Assembly (NCBI GenBank): GCA_023434205.1
Contig: JAEYTB010000295.1
Span: forward strand, 1 to 32,486
DNA length: 32,486 nt
Direction: 5' to 3'
Source: Planctomycetota bacterium
GTDB lineage: Bacteria; Planctomycetota; Phycisphaerae; Phycisphaerales; UBA1924
The notes beneath the pieces were generated by a model. That model searched no databases, had not been told where the DNA came from, and worked only from the letters and a program-made list of their open reading frames with translations. Position numbers and translations under genes: made by a program. Shown here piece after piece: positions 1 to 8,339 of the stretch (its first letter is position 1; each line of letters opens with the position of its first letter).

Positions 1-90
1 GCCCGATTCCGGTCCATGATGACCGATATGGCCTGCGCCAACGCCCGGGCCGTCCTGGCGGGCCAGCAGCCCCCCAACCGCGTCGTGTGA
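1..90 (+). CDS. C-terminal fragment, probable D-isomer 2-hydroxyacid dehydrogenase
   Basis: Only the last 29 codons are in the window, ending in TGA at 88-90. The end reads MACANARAVLAGQQPPNRVV. This resembles the terminal helix and tail of NAD-dependent D-2-hydroxyacid dehydrogenases (glyoxylate/hydroxypyruvate reductase type), which often end in a helix with an 'N..AVL.G..PPN.V' pattern. No catalytic residue is visible because the Rossmann and catalytic domains lie upstream of the window. The family call rests on this short tail alone. The reading frame itself is well supported by its GC-ending codons. Confidence 0.5.
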   Translation, partial: ARFRSMMTDMACANARAVLAGQQPPNRVV

Positions 91-143
91 GGCCTTGTGC
101 ACATGCCGGTTGCAATCCCCCGGAACAGGGTAGACTCTTGTCC

Positions 144-548
144 ATGGACTTCAGCTACTCGATCGACCCCGCCCGGGGCCTCGCGACCGTCGAAGTCTCC
201 GGCGATGTCAGCGTCGAGCAAGCCGCGGAAGTCATCTCCACCGTCTCCCGTGACCCCCGCTGGCAGCCCGGTTTTTCCCGTCTGGTGGACATGCGCAACG
301 CGCGGATCTCATTCTCGAAAGACGGCTCGCGCAACCTCGCCTCGGTGAACGCCGTTGAGGGCCGCGCCGCGGCCGGCACGCCCCAGCACAAGGTCGCGCT
401 GGTGGTGACCGATGAGCTGAGCTTCGGCATCGCCAGCCAGTACGCCGCGTACTCGGAACTGCAGGGAGTTCCCACCGAGGTCTTCCGCGACCCGGCCCGT
501 GCCGAGGCGTGGCTCACCCAGTCCGCGGGCAGCAACGTCAAGGCCTGA
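144..548 (+). CDS. STAS/SpoIIAA-like domain protein, 134 aa
   Basis: A small soluble protein with no signal peptide or membrane segment. It begins MDFSYSIDPARGLATVEVSG and continues with alternating strands and helices, including a 'LVDMRNARI' strand near residue 50, like SpoIIAA/STAS-like folds. Such proteins are usually small regulatory or binding modules, but the partner cannot be told here. An ATG in the same frame at 87 overlaps the stop of the gene before it. I prefer ATG 144 because the homologous-looking fold begins there and a purine-rich GGAACAGGG lies upstream. It converges with the minus-strand gene that ends 14 bases downstream. The function is unknown beyond the fold. Confidence 0.7.
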   Translation: MDFSYSIDPARGLATVEVSGDVSVEQAAEVISTVSRDPRWQPGFSRLVDMRNARISFSKDGSRNLASVNAVEGRAAAGTPQHKVALVVTDELSFGIASQYAAYSELQGVPTEVFRDPARAEAWLTQSAGSNVKA

Positions 549-562
549 GTGCTTGGCGGGGT

Positions 563-925
563 TTAGCGGCGGGGCTTGCTGCCGAAGTGCAGCTCGAGGT
601 ACCGTGCCACGTAGTCCACGATGGACGAGGCCTCGGGGATGTCGGGGTTGCTGGTCATCCCCATCGGCTCGAACCGCATCCCCTTGAACCGCACCACCGC
701 GTCGTTCACCGTCAGCCCGTGCTGGAGCGACAGGCTGAACGCGCGGCAGAAGGCCTGGGCCATGCCCGAGATGGTCGAGCCCTCCTTCGACATCTTGATG
801 AAGATCTCGCCCGGCCGGCCGTCCGCGTACAGACCGATCGTGAGGTACCCCTCGTGCAGGCCGATCGCGAACTTGTGCGTGATGGACTCGCGGGTGACGG
901 GCAGTGCTTGACGGCAGGCGACCAT
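563..925 (-). CDS. Free-standing NrdJ C-terminal (TSCPD-type) domain protein, 120 aa
   Basis: The protein matches the region near the C-terminus of class II, vitamin B12-dependent ribonucleotide reductase (NrdJ). Recognisable pieces are RQALPVTRESITHKF, HEGYLTIGLYADG, PGEIFIKMSKEGSTISG and SIVDYVARYL. In full NrdJ this segment follows the catalytic barrel of roughly 700-800 residues and precedes a Cys-rich tail. Here it stands alone, without the barrel or the zinc-type tail. The start at 925 is chosen because AGGAGG lies 8 bases upstream. An in-frame ATG at 994 would add 23 low-complexity residues. It may be an accessory subunit of a reductase encoded elsewhere or an independent nucleotide-binding protein. 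The family match is strong, and the role is inferred. Confidence 0.8.
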   Translation of the reverse strand: MVACRQALPVTRESITHKFAIGLHEGYLTIGLYADGRPGEIFIKMSKEGSTISGMAQAFCRAFSLSLQHGLTVNDAVVRFKGMRFEPMGMTSNPDIPEASSIVDYVARYLELHFGSKPRR

Positions 926-1240
926 GTCGGAGCCCTCCTGGGCGGGAGACGGTGACGGGTTGTCACGGGGTACCCCGTGGTCGCGGCTGCTCATAGGTGG
1001 CGAATGTAGCCACTATCAGAGCCCGTGGGCAGTCGATCTGTTGCCCACCAACAAACCACACGCGACGGGAGACTATCGGACAGCCCCCGCCCGATTGCCC
1101 CACAGAAATCCCACACGCCTCGACCAGTCCGCGGCCCCGCCCGGCCCGCCACTCCGGCCCGGCCGCCTCTGAAGGGGTGAAAATCTCCTCCCCCGGGTCG
1201 TGTCCCGGCCTCCAAGGTTCGATACTGTTCACACGGCGAC
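926..1240. other. Intergenic region between two divergent genes, 315 bases
   Basis: This stretch separates the leftward NrdJ-tail gene from the rightward small membrane protein. It holds the ribosome binding site of the former and a perfect 16-base palindrome at 964-979. No convincing sigma-70 promoter pair or RNA gene was recognised. The right half is C-rich and has no coding pattern that looks conserved. Confidence 0.6.
964..979. repeat. Perfect 16-base palindrome, possible operator
   Basis: CACGGGGTACCCCGTG reads the same on both strands. It lies 39-54 bases upstream of the ATG at 925, where a regulator of the leftward gene could bind. It does not resemble the known NrdR box. In GC-rich DNA a palindrome of this length can also arise by chance. 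Confidence 0.35.
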
Positions 1241-1594
1241 ATGACCCAGAACCCGACCCAACCAAGAGTTCCGGTCCTCCGCAGCACCCTGGGGGGAATC
1301 TCCCTCTTGCTGCTGGTCGCGATGGCGCTCCAGGCGGCCCCGGGATTCACCGAGCGGGCCGACGCGGTGGGAACACGGCACGGGCCCGTGGTCCGCATGA
1401 TCGCCGAGGCGGTCACCTGGCGCTCCGAGCGGTCCATCCGCCGCCAGGACGTCCGCCCCGTCGCCTCTCAGGCCTACCCGGCGGTCACGCCCGACCGCTC
1501 GACCATCGCCGGCCGCGCCACCCCCGACCTGGGCGTGGCGCCCACGCCGCTCGCCGCGTGGCTGCTCAACCTGCCCCCGCCTGCGCTCGCCTGA
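1241..1594 (+). CDS. Hypothetical small protein with N-terminal membrane segment, 117 aa
   Basis: No family is recognised. Residues about 14-34 form a hydrophobic stretch (LRSTLGGISLLLLVAMALQA) that could be a membrane anchor or an uncleaved signal. The rest is a hydrophilic, Pro/Ala/Arg-rich tail that would lie outside the membrane. Codon choice (GC-ending third positions) looks like that of the neighbours, which supports real coding. It lies 147 bases upstream of secA on the same strand. No strong ribosome binding site precedes ATG 1241. Existence is likely and function unknown. Confidence 0.55.
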   Translation: MTQNPTQPRVPVLRSTLGGISLLLLVAMALQAAPGFTERADAVGTRHGPVVRMIAEAVTWRSERSIRRQDVRPVASQAYPAVTPDRSTIAGRATPDLGVAPTPLAAWLLNLPPPALA

Positions 1595-1741
1595 ATCCCA
1601 TCCCTCCGCCCCTCCGGCGGCCCCGAGCGTACGTCCCTCCATTCCAGTCACCGACCCGCCGCGCACCGCGCGGCAGTTCCCAGGCCTGCGTTCCGGCGCG
1701 GATGCTCCGGCATCGCGTCCCGCAGCGAAGCGAGCACACCT

Positions 1742-4700
1742 ATGGCAGAGCAGGGCATTCCCTTTATTGGTCCGATCCTCAACCGCATCATCGGCACCCG
1801 CAACGAGCGGTTCGTCAAGAAGTACACCCAGCGCGTCGCCGAGATCAACGCCCTCGAGCCCAAGGTCATCACCATGACCGACGCCGAGCTCCGCGCCAAG
1901 CTGGCCGACCTGCGGGGCCGGGTGGACAAGGGCGAGAAGGCCGACGACCTCATCCCCGAGGCCTTCGCCTACGCCCGCGAGGCCATGGACCGCTCCGTGG
2001 GCATCCGCAACATCTTCAACCCCGCGGCGAACTTTGACCCCGCGATGCTGCCCGGCCCGATGCGCGACCTGTACCTGGCTATTCGCGCCAAGGCCGAGGC
2101 CCTCGAGCCCGCCGCCCCCACGGGCGAGTGGATGGGCAACACCGCCCCGATCGAGGGCTGGCGTCAGGTCGAGATCCCCGTCGAGCTCTACGCGGCGGTG
2201 AAGGCCCTCTTTCCCGAGTCGCGCCCGCCCTTCCGGGCCCGCCCCTTCGACGTCCAGCTCATCGGCGGCATGGTGCTCTGCCAGGGCAAGATCGCCGAAA
2301 TGCGCACCGGCGAGGGCAAGACCATCGTCGCCCCCCTCGCCTGCTACAAGGCTGCCATCGAGCGCATGAAGGTGCACGTCGTCACCGTGAACGACTACCT
2401 CGTGCAGCGCGACCGCGACTGGACCGCCCCTTACTTCCACGCCCTTGGTATGACGGTGGGGGCCATCCACCCCCAGCACATGCAGGACGAGGAAGAGAAG
2501 CGGGTCATGTACCGCTGCGATGTCGTCTACGGCACCACCGCCGAGTTCGGCTTCGACTACCTCCGCGACAACATGAAGAAGTCCGCCGAGGCCCAGGTCC
2601 AGAAGAAGCGCCAGTTCGCCATCGTGGACGAGGTGGACTCCATCCTCATCGACGAGGCCCGCACGCCCCTCATCATCTCCGGCGAGGCCCACAGCAACTC
2701 GCCCCGCTACGACCTGGCCGACCGCCTCGCCCGCCACCTCGTCGAGCGGCAGAAGCCCTGGACCGAGGGCAACGAGAAGGTCGAGAAGTGCAAGATGCGG
2801 ATCAAGGGCTTCGAGGGCGACATCCGCCAGGCCCGCGACAAGGCCCAGATCCCCTCCCTCCAGGAGGGCCTCCGCCAGGCCAAGGCCGAGCTCCCCGTGC
2901 TCGAGCAGGCCCGCGACAAGTTCGTCCAGTACTTCGAGGTCAAGATGGAGCGCAAGAGCGCCCACCTCACCCACGAGGGCGTCAGCGAGGCCCAGCGCGT
3001 CGCCCAGATCGGCTCCCTCTACGTCGATGAGAACATCGACCTGCCGCACCTGCTTGAGCAGTCCATCCGCGCCTACACCGTCTACGAGCGCGACCGCGAC
3101 TACGTCGTCATGCCCGCGCAGAACCCCCAGACCGGCCGCACCGAGCCCAGCATCGTCATCGTCGACACCAACACCGGCCGCCCCATGATCGGCCGCCAGT
3201 GGTCCGACGGCCTGCACCAGGCCATCGAGTGCAAGGAAAAGGTGCCGATCAAGAACGAGACGCAGACCGTCGCCACCGTCACGATCCAGAACTTCTTCAA
3301 GATGTACAAGCGCCTCGCCGGCATGACCGGCACGGCGGACACCGAAGCGCAGGAGTTCCACGACATCTACGGCCTGGATGTGGTCGCGATTCCCACCAAC
3401 AAGCCCGTCGTCCGCAAGGACTTCGACGATGTCGTGTTCCTGTCCGCCAAGGACAAGTGGAGCCAGATCACGGACGAGATCAAGGCGTTCCACGACGTCG
3501 GCCGCCCCATCTTGGTGGGCACGACGTCGGTCGAAAAAAGCGAGTCGCTCAGCAAGCTGCTCACGGGCAAGCACCAGGTCCAGCACGAGGTGCTGAACGC
3601 CAAGCAGCACGAGCGCGAGGCCCACATCGTCGAGAACGCCGGCCAGATGGGCGCCGTCATGATCGCCACGAACATGGCCGGCCGCGGCACCGATATCAAG
3701 CTCGGCAAGATCACCCGCGAGAGCCAGCTCGACCACTGGCTGCGGCGGGGCATCTGCCCCCGCACGGTGACCGTCGAGTCCACCGTCGACCAGCTCAGGG
3801 AGGGCGTCTACCGCAAGATGGCGCCCAAGGAGCTCAACATCCCCAAGCGTGACGCGGAGGTCATGCCCTTCGCCGACCTGGAGCTCCAGCTCCTGCGGCA
3901 CTGGGCCGGCCGGTACACCTGGATGGAGGCCAAGCACGTCGCCGCGGCGTCCGCCGACGAGCTCCGCGAGGCCTTGGACGAGAACGGCCGGTTCCTCATC
4001 CACCGCCTCCGCTGGTTCGACACCATCGAGGACATGGGCGGCCTCCACGTCATCGGCACCGAACGCCACGAGGCCCGCCGCATCGACAACCAGCTCCGCG
4101 GCCGCTCGGGCCGCCAGGGCGACAAAGGCTCGTCCCGCTTCTTCGTCAGCCTCGAAGACGACCTGATGAAGATGTTCGCCGGCGAGACCACGATGAAGAT
4201 CCTCGCACGCCTGGGCATGAAGGAGGGCGACGCCATCGAGCACCCCATGCTCACCAAGAGCGTGGAGCGCGCCCAGCGCAAGGTCGAGGAGCGCAACTTC
4301 CAGTACAGGAAGCAGGTCCTCGAGTACGACGAGGTCATGGAGCACCAGCGCCGCGCCTTCTACGGCCTCCGCCAGCGCGTCCTCGAGGGCCGCGACGTCA
4401 AGGGCCTCATCTTCGACTTCATCAAGGACACCGTCGACGACGCCGTGGGCACCTACCTCGACCCCGAGTACCCCGCCCAGTGCGCCGCCGAGTACGCCAA
4501 GGCCAAGCTCGACTGCTCCATCGCGCCCGAACGCCTCCGCGGCCGCGAAGTCAACGAGATGGAGCGCATCATCCTCGACGACGCCGCCCACGAGGCCCGC
4601 CAGACCGTCGAGCTCACCCTGGGCGAGTACATGCCCATGGAGGGCTCCGAGGTCAGCGTGGACTTCGACTCCGCCGGCCTCATCGGCTGGGCCCGCACCC

Positions 4701-5725
4701 GCTTCGGCGTTGAGCTCGACGCCGCGGACCTCCGCACAGGCGGGGCCCAGGAGCGAGCACGCGTCAAGGACATGCTCGTCCACGCCGCCGTCGCCCAGAT
4801 CGAGACCGCCGACCTCTCCGGCCTCTCCCGCTACGTCGAGCCCCAGTACGGCGCCAAGGAGTTCGCCGCCTGGCTCAAGGACAAGCTCACCATCGATGTT
4901 CACCCCGAAGAGATCGACCTGGTCCGCAAGAAGCAGCAGGACACCGGCGTCACGGTCACCGACATGGTGATGACCAAGGTCGAGGAACTCTACAAGAAGC
5001 GCGAGATCGAGTACCCCGTGGACTTCGCGCTGCACGTCACGACGCTCATGGCGCGTCAGTCCTTCCAGGAGGCCGCCATGCACCTGGTGGCGTGGGCCAA
5101 CGCCCGCTACAAGATGGGCTGGGACGCGGGCGTCTTCAAGAAGACCCCCGACGTCGTCCGGGCCGAGCTGCTGGCCGAGTCCACCAAGTTCGTCGCTGAG
5201 GACCGCCTCAACAAGGAGATCGAGGCCGCTCTCAAGCTCGCCACCGACGAGCAGCTCGAGGTCCACCTCCGGGAACGCTTCAACGCTCCCATGCCCGAGT
5301 CAATGAAGTACCTGGAGGGCGAGGAGCGCAACAACGCGATCCGCGCGCGGGTCGAGAACATCCTGCGGCCCGAGCTGCTCCAGTTCGAGCGGGGCATCCT
5401 GCTCGACACTCTCGACACCGCGTGGAAGGACCACCTCTACGCGATGGACCAGCTCCGCGACTCCATCAGCTTCCGCGCCTTCAGCCAGCAGGACCCGCGC
5501 ATCGAGTACAAGAAGGAGGGCTCACACCTCTTCAAGGGCATGCTCGAGAGCGTCCGCTCCCGCATCACCGAGTTCGTCTTCAAGGCCCGCATCTCGCTCC
5601 CCGGCGCTGCCCCGGGCGCCCGTCCCATGCCGGCCCGCCCGCCGATGGCGGCGCCCCCGGCCCCGATCATGTCCTCGGGCATCATCGGGCCAGGGCTCGC
5701 GGGCGGGCCCGCCGGCGTCGCCTGA
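1742..5725 (+). CDS. secA: Protein translocase ATPase SecA, unusually long (1327 aa)
   Basis: SecA is the ATP-driven motor that pushes preproteins through SecYEG at the inner membrane. Walker A TGEGKT is at residues 189-194, the DEVD box at 296-299 followed by IDEARTPL, NMAGRGTDI at 644-652, and the arginine-finger region QLRGRSGRQGD at 784-794. The usual length is about 830-950 aa. The excess lies in three insertions: a coiled-coil-like stretch at about 338-394 within the preprotein cross-linking domain, about 105 residues at 655-764 between the TDIKLG and GGLHVIGTERHE motifs, and about 200 residues within roughly 880-1200 in the wing/scaffold region. The Cys-His zinc tail that binds SecB is missing and is replaced by a Pro/Ala/Met/Gly-rich end. 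The ribosome binding site is weak. A strong terminator follows. Confidence 0.97.
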   Translation: MAEQGIPFIGPILNRIIGTRNERFVKKYTQRVAEINALEPKVITMTDAELRAKLADLRGRVDKGEKADDLIPEAFAYAREAMDRSVGIRNIFNPAANFDPAMLPGPMRDLYLAIRAKAEALEPAAPTGEWMGNTAPIEGWRQVEIPVELYAAVKALFPESRPPFRARPFDVQLIGGMVLCQGKIAEMRTGEGKTIVAPLACYKAAIERMKVHVVTVNDYLVQRDRDWTAPYFHALGMTVGAIHPQHMQDEEEKRVMYRCDVVYGTTAEFGFDYLRDNMKKSAEAQVQKKRQFAIVDEVDSILIDEARTPLIISGEAHSNSPRYDLADRLARHLVERQKPWTEGNEKVEKCKMRIKGFEGDIRQARDKAQIPSLQEGLRQAKAELPVLEQARDKFVQYFEVKMERKSAHLTHEGVSEAQRVAQIGSLYVDENIDLPHLLEQSIRAYTVYERDRDYVVMPAQNPQTGRTEPSIVIVDTNTGRPMIGRQWSDGLHQAIECKEKVPIKNETQTVATVTIQNFFKMYKRLAGMTGTADTEAQEFHDIYGLDVVAIPTNKPVVRKDFDDVVFLSAKDKWSQITDEIKAFHDVGRPILVGTTSVEKSESLSKLLTGKHQVQHEVLNAKQHEREAHIVENAGQMGAVMIATNMAGRGTDIKLGKITRESQLDHWLRRGICPRTVTVESTVDQLREGVYRKMAPKELNIPKRDAEVMPFADLELQLLRHWAGRYTWMEAKHVAAASADELREALDENGRFLIHRLRWFDTIEDMGGLHVIGTERHEARRIDNQLRGRSGRQGDKGSSRFFVSLEDDLMKMFAGETTMKILARLGMKEGDAIEHPMLTKSVERAQRKVEERNFQYRKQVLEYDEVMEHQRRAFYGLRQRVLEGRDVKGLIFDFIKDTVDDAVGTYLDPEYPAQCAAEYAKAKLDCSIAPERLRGREVNEMERIILDDAAHEARQTVELTLGEYMPMEGSEVSVDFDSAGLIGWARTRFGVELDAADLRTGGAQERARVKDMLVHAAVAQIETADLSGLSRYVEPQYGAKEFAAWLKDKLTIDVHPEEIDLVRKKQQDTGVTVTDMVMTKVEELYKKREIEYPVDFALHVTTLMARQSFQEAAMHLVAWANARYKMGWDAGVFKKTPDVVRAELLAESTKFVAEDRLNKEIEAALKLATDEQLEVHLRERFNAPMPESMKYLEGEERNNAIRARVENILRPELLQFERGILLDTLDTAWKDHLYAMDQLRDSISFRAFSQQDPRIEYKKEGSHLFKGMLESVRSRITEFVFKARISLPGAAPGARPMPARPPMAAPPAPIMSSGIIGPGLAGGPAGVA

Positions 5726-5753
5726 GCCGCCCTCCGTTGCACGCACCCCCAGA

Positions 5754-5787
5754 GGGCCCCGGCTCTGCGCCGGGGCCCTTCTTCATT
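5754..5787 (+). terminator. Rho-independent terminator of secA
   Basis: A perfect 10-bp stem, GGGCCCCGGC (5754-5763) with GCCGGGGCCC (5769-5778), closes a 5-base loop and is followed by TTCTTCATT. It begins 29 bases after the secA stop and ends 20 bases before the next start codon. Confidence 0.85.
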
Positions 5788-5806
5788 CCCGGCTACACTG
5801 CCCCCC

Positions 5807-6208
5807 ATGCAGCGATGGACCCTGCTCATCCCCGCCGCCCTTCTGCTCCCAGGTTGTCTGGAACGGCGGCTGACCATCACGTCCGAGCCGCCCGGCGCCA
5901 CCGCGACCGTCAACGGCGTCGAGATCGGCCGCACCCCCGTCTCCGCTTCCTTTGTCTACTACGGCGACTACGACATCGAACTCCAGCACGAGGGCTCCGA
6001 GCCGCTCCGCGCCCGCGCCACCGCCCGCGCGCCCCTCTACGAATACGCCCCCATTGACCTCTTCGCCTCCGCTCTCCCGTTCACTCTTTCCTCGAACATC
6101 GCGTGGCACTACGCGCTCGAACCGGAACGTTCCCGGGTCCTGCCCCGCCCCCAGCTCGAGCAGGGCCTCCGCGAGCGTGCCGCCGCCCTCCGCGACCGAC
6201 TCCGCTAA
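5807..6208 (+). CDS. PEGA-domain lipoprotein, 133 aa
   Basis: A type II signal peptide with lipobox LPGC, lipid-modified Cys at residue 17, anchors this protein to a membrane on the periplasmic side. A PEGA domain follows: LTITSEPPGATATVNG, then EIGRTPVSASFVYYG (about residues 22-55). PEGA domains are beta-rich modules of the cell surface. The exact 'RRLTI.SEPPGA...' arrangement resembles a lipoprotein family common in Planctomycetes. The C-terminal 35 residues form a charged helix. It lies between the secA terminator and a Nudix gene, with only 5 bases to the latter, so the two probably share an mRNA. The substrate or partner is unknown. Confidence 0.85.
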   Translation: MQRWTLLIPAALLLPGCLERRLTITSEPPGATATVNGVEIGRTPVSASFVYYGDYDIELQHEGSEPLRARATARAPLYEYAPIDLFASALPFTLSSNIAWHYALEPERSRVLPRPQLEQGLRERAAALRDRLR

Positions 6209-6213
6209 CCACC

Positions 6214-6762
6214 ATGCCCGACCACGCCGTCCAGGGATCCTCCGCCGCTCTGCCCTACCGCATCGCATGCCTCTGCGACCTGCGCGATCACCAGGGCCGA
6301 GTGCTCCTGCTCCGCCGCCTCAAGGCCCCCAACCAGGGCCTGTGCAGCCCCATCGGCGGCAAGCTCCACGTGGACGAGGGCGAGAGCCCTGCGCAGTGCG
6401 CCCAGCGAGAGATCAAAGAAGAAGCGGGCCTGGACATCCCCATTGACCGCATCCACCTTATCGGCCTGGTCAGCGAGCGAGAGTTCGAGGGCAAGGGCCA
6501 CTGGCTCATGTTTGTCTACCGCGTCCTGGGCCCGGTTGACGTCGAGCCCCACGACATGCGCGAAGGCCGCCTCGAGTGGTTCACACCCCACGAAGTCGAC
6601 GCCCTGCCCCTCCCTGAGACGGACCGCCAGATCATCTGGCCCCTCATGAAGCGCGCCGACCCCCGCTCGCCCCACGGCAAGCCGGGCTTCTTCGCCGTCC
6701 ACATCGACTGCCGCGATGGACAGCTCAGGTGGTCGGTCGAGCAGGAAGTCGCCGGCACTTAG
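6214..6762 (+). CDS. Nudix hydrolase, 182 aa
   Basis: Nudix enzymes hydrolyse nucleoside diphosphates linked to another group, using Mg2+. The box spans residues 48-73: it begins GGKLHVDEGE and ends REIKEEAGL, so the catalytic REUxEExGU core is intact. The loop between the first Gly and the conserved Glu is two residues longer than the classic G-x5-E spacing. ATG 6214 is chosen because it lies 5 bases after the preceding stop. An in-frame upstream ATG at 6103 would overlap the lipoprotein gene. The 3' end overlaps the convergent mqnA by 4 bases (TTAG shared by both stops). The substrate cannot be predicted from the sequence. Confidence 0.9.
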   Translation: MPDHAVQGSSAALPYRIACLCDLRDHQGRVLLLRRLKAPNQGLCSPIGGKLHVDEGESPAQCAQREIKEEAGLDIPIDRIHLIGLVSEREFEGKGHWLMFVYRVLGPVDVEPHDMREGRLEWFTPHEVDALPLPETDRQIIWPLMKRADPRSPHGKPGFFAVHIDCRDGQLRWSVEQEVAGT

Positions 6763-7601
6763 AACGGCGCGAAAGCCGCCTGCCGCTTTTCCACCAGCCC
6801 CAGGCCCGCGGCCTTCTCCAGGAACATCCCGATCGCCGCCCGCTCCTGCGCACCCACCTCGAACCGCAGCAGCTCGCCCAGGTACCGCGCCGCCGCATCC
6901 GCAGGCCACCGCGCATCCCCCGCCCGCTTCGCCACGACCCAGTCCAGCCGCTGCACATTCCGCCGCCGCTGCCGGTCCAGCAGCGCCGCCGCGGTGCGCA
7001 CCTTCTGCGAATCCGCCTCGCTCCCGCGGCACATCCACACCGCGTACACAAACGGCAGCCCGGTCAGGTCCTTCCATGCCTCGCCCAGGTCGAGCTGGTG
7101 CGGGTACCGCGATTCCGGCGGACGGTCCGTCACCACCTTGTCCCCGATCAGCAGCACCGTCTCCGGCCAACTGTCCTCCACCGTCGCCCCCGCCGCGGGC
7201 CCCGCCACCGGCATCCGCTCCCGCGCATCAAACCCGACCACCCGGGCCCGCACCCCGAAACGCTCTGCCAGGATCACCTGAGCGAGCGCCACAGACGTGT
7301 GGCTGTCCGTGTCCGCGTGCAGCGTCGTGACCCGCTCAAAGGGCACCGACGAGAACACCCGCACGGTGAGTGTCGGGCCATCGCACCCGATCATCCCCGC
7401 GGGCACGATCACCAGGTCTCCGTCCGTGGCTGCCGCGTCCACGACCGAGCACAGCCCCAGGTCCGCATCGCCCCGCCGCACCATGTCACAGATGACCGAC
7501 GGCACCGCCGGGGTCAGCGTCAGCCCCTCGACCTTCTCCAGACCCTCGATGAGCGGGGCCGTGTTGAGGTATCGAACGCACGCAAGTCGGGTAGGCTCCA
7601 T
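6759..7601 (-). CDS. mqnA: Chorismate dehydratase MqnA, 280 aa
   Basis: MqnA removes water from chorismate to give 3-enolpyruvylbenzoate, the first step of the futalosine route to menaquinone. It has a periplasmic-binding-protein-like fold. Diagnostic segments are RLACVRYLNTAPLIEGL near the N-terminus, GDADLGLCSVVD, DSHTSVALAQVIL and DLGEAWKDLTGLPFVYAVW. Length is typical of the family. The start at ATG 7601 puts the first strand right at the N-terminus. An upstream in-frame ATG at 7640 would add 13 residues. No other mqn gene is in the window. Its presence suggests menaquinone-based respiration through futalosine. Confidence 0.88.
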   Translation of the reverse strand: MEPTRLACVRYLNTAPLIEGLEKVEGLTLTPAVPSVICDMVRRGDADLGLCSVVDAAATDGDLVIVPAGMIGCDGPTLTVRVFSSVPFERVTTLHADTDSHTSVALAQVILAERFGVRARVVGFDARERMPVAGPAAGATVEDSWPETVLLIGDKVVTDRPPESRYPHQLDLGEAWKDLTGLPFVYAVWMCRGSEADSQKVRTAAALLDRQRRRNVQRLDWVVAKRAGDARWPADAAARYLGELLRFEVGAQERAAIGMFLEKAAGLGLVEKRQAAFAPF

Positions 7602-7694
7602 GCCAGAGGGTAGGTCTGGGGCCGTACACCTCCCAATCACCCGCGCGGAAACACCAGCCCCACGCCCCCGATCGCCGATGGAGGCTCCAGCCTC

Positions 7695-8321
7695 ATGGAA
7701 TCCTCAGGCAAGCGAAAACTCATCATCATCGGCGGCGGCGGCCACGCCCTCGTGGTCGCGGAAGCCGTGCAGGCCGCCGGCGTGCCACCCGCGGGCTTTT
7801 ACGATGACAACCCGGACGCGGTCCTGGGCCAGCGGCTCGGCGTCCCCTTCCTCGGGCCCCTGTCGGGCATCACCATCGGCGAAGACGACCTCTACATCAT
7901 CGCGCTGGGCGATGTCGCCCTCCGCCGCCGCGTCCAGCAGGGCCTCCCCTACGACCTTGCCGCCACCATCATCCACGCCGAGTCCTTCGTGGCCCCCTCC
8001 GCCACCCTGGGCACGGGCATCTTCGTGGCCCCCAAAGCCATGATCCATTCGTTCGCCTCGATCGACGACCACTGCATCATCAACTCGGGCGCCCTGGTCG
8101 AGCACGAGTGCGCTGTCGGTGAGAACACCCACATCGCCCCCGGGGTCATCCTCGGCGGCAACGTCCACGTCGGCGCCCACACCCTCATCGGGATGGGGGC
8201 CCGAATCCTCCCGGGCGTCCGCATCGGCGCGGGCTGCACCATCGGGGCTGGCGCCGTCGTCACCCGCGATGTCGCGAGCGACTCCACCGTCGTGGGCGTC
8301 CCCGCACGCCCCGTTGTCTAG
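7695..8321 (+). CDS. PglD/NeuD-type sugar O/N-acetyltransferase, 208 aa
   Basis: The N-terminal domain is a small Rossmann-like sugar-nucleotide binding unit (KLIIIGGGGHALVVAEAV, residues 8-25). From about residue 92 it becomes a left-handed beta-helix made of hexapeptide repeats, ending GVPARPVV. His137 in ALVEHEC corresponds to the general base of PglD, and His146 follows in the next coil. Such enzymes transfer an acetyl group from acetyl-CoA to UDP-amino sugars or sialic acid during glycan synthesis. GGAGG lies 10 bases before the ATG. It is divergent from mqnA and 18 bases before a membrane acyltransferase, which suggests a small glycan-decorating pair. The exact sugar is unknown. Confidence 0.85.
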   Translation: MESSGKRKLIIIGGGGHALVVAEAVQAAGVPPAGFYDDNPDAVLGQRLGVPFLGPLSGITIGEDDLYIIALGDVALRRRVQQGLPYDLAATIIHAESFVAPSATLGTGIFVAPKAMIHSFASIDDHCIINSGALVEHECAVGENTHIAPGVILGGNVHVGAHTLIGMGARILPGVRIGAGCTIGAGAVVTRDVASDSTVVGVPARPVV

Positions 8322-8339
8322 CCGTACTCTCGCCCTTGC

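Noticed and set aside
1229..5266. A 1345-codon open frame on the minus strand opposite secA
   Set aside because: It is a shadow of secA caused by high GC. Its translation is a low-complexity mix of Leu, Val, Asp, Gly, Glu and His with no domain, while the plus frame has all SecA motifs.
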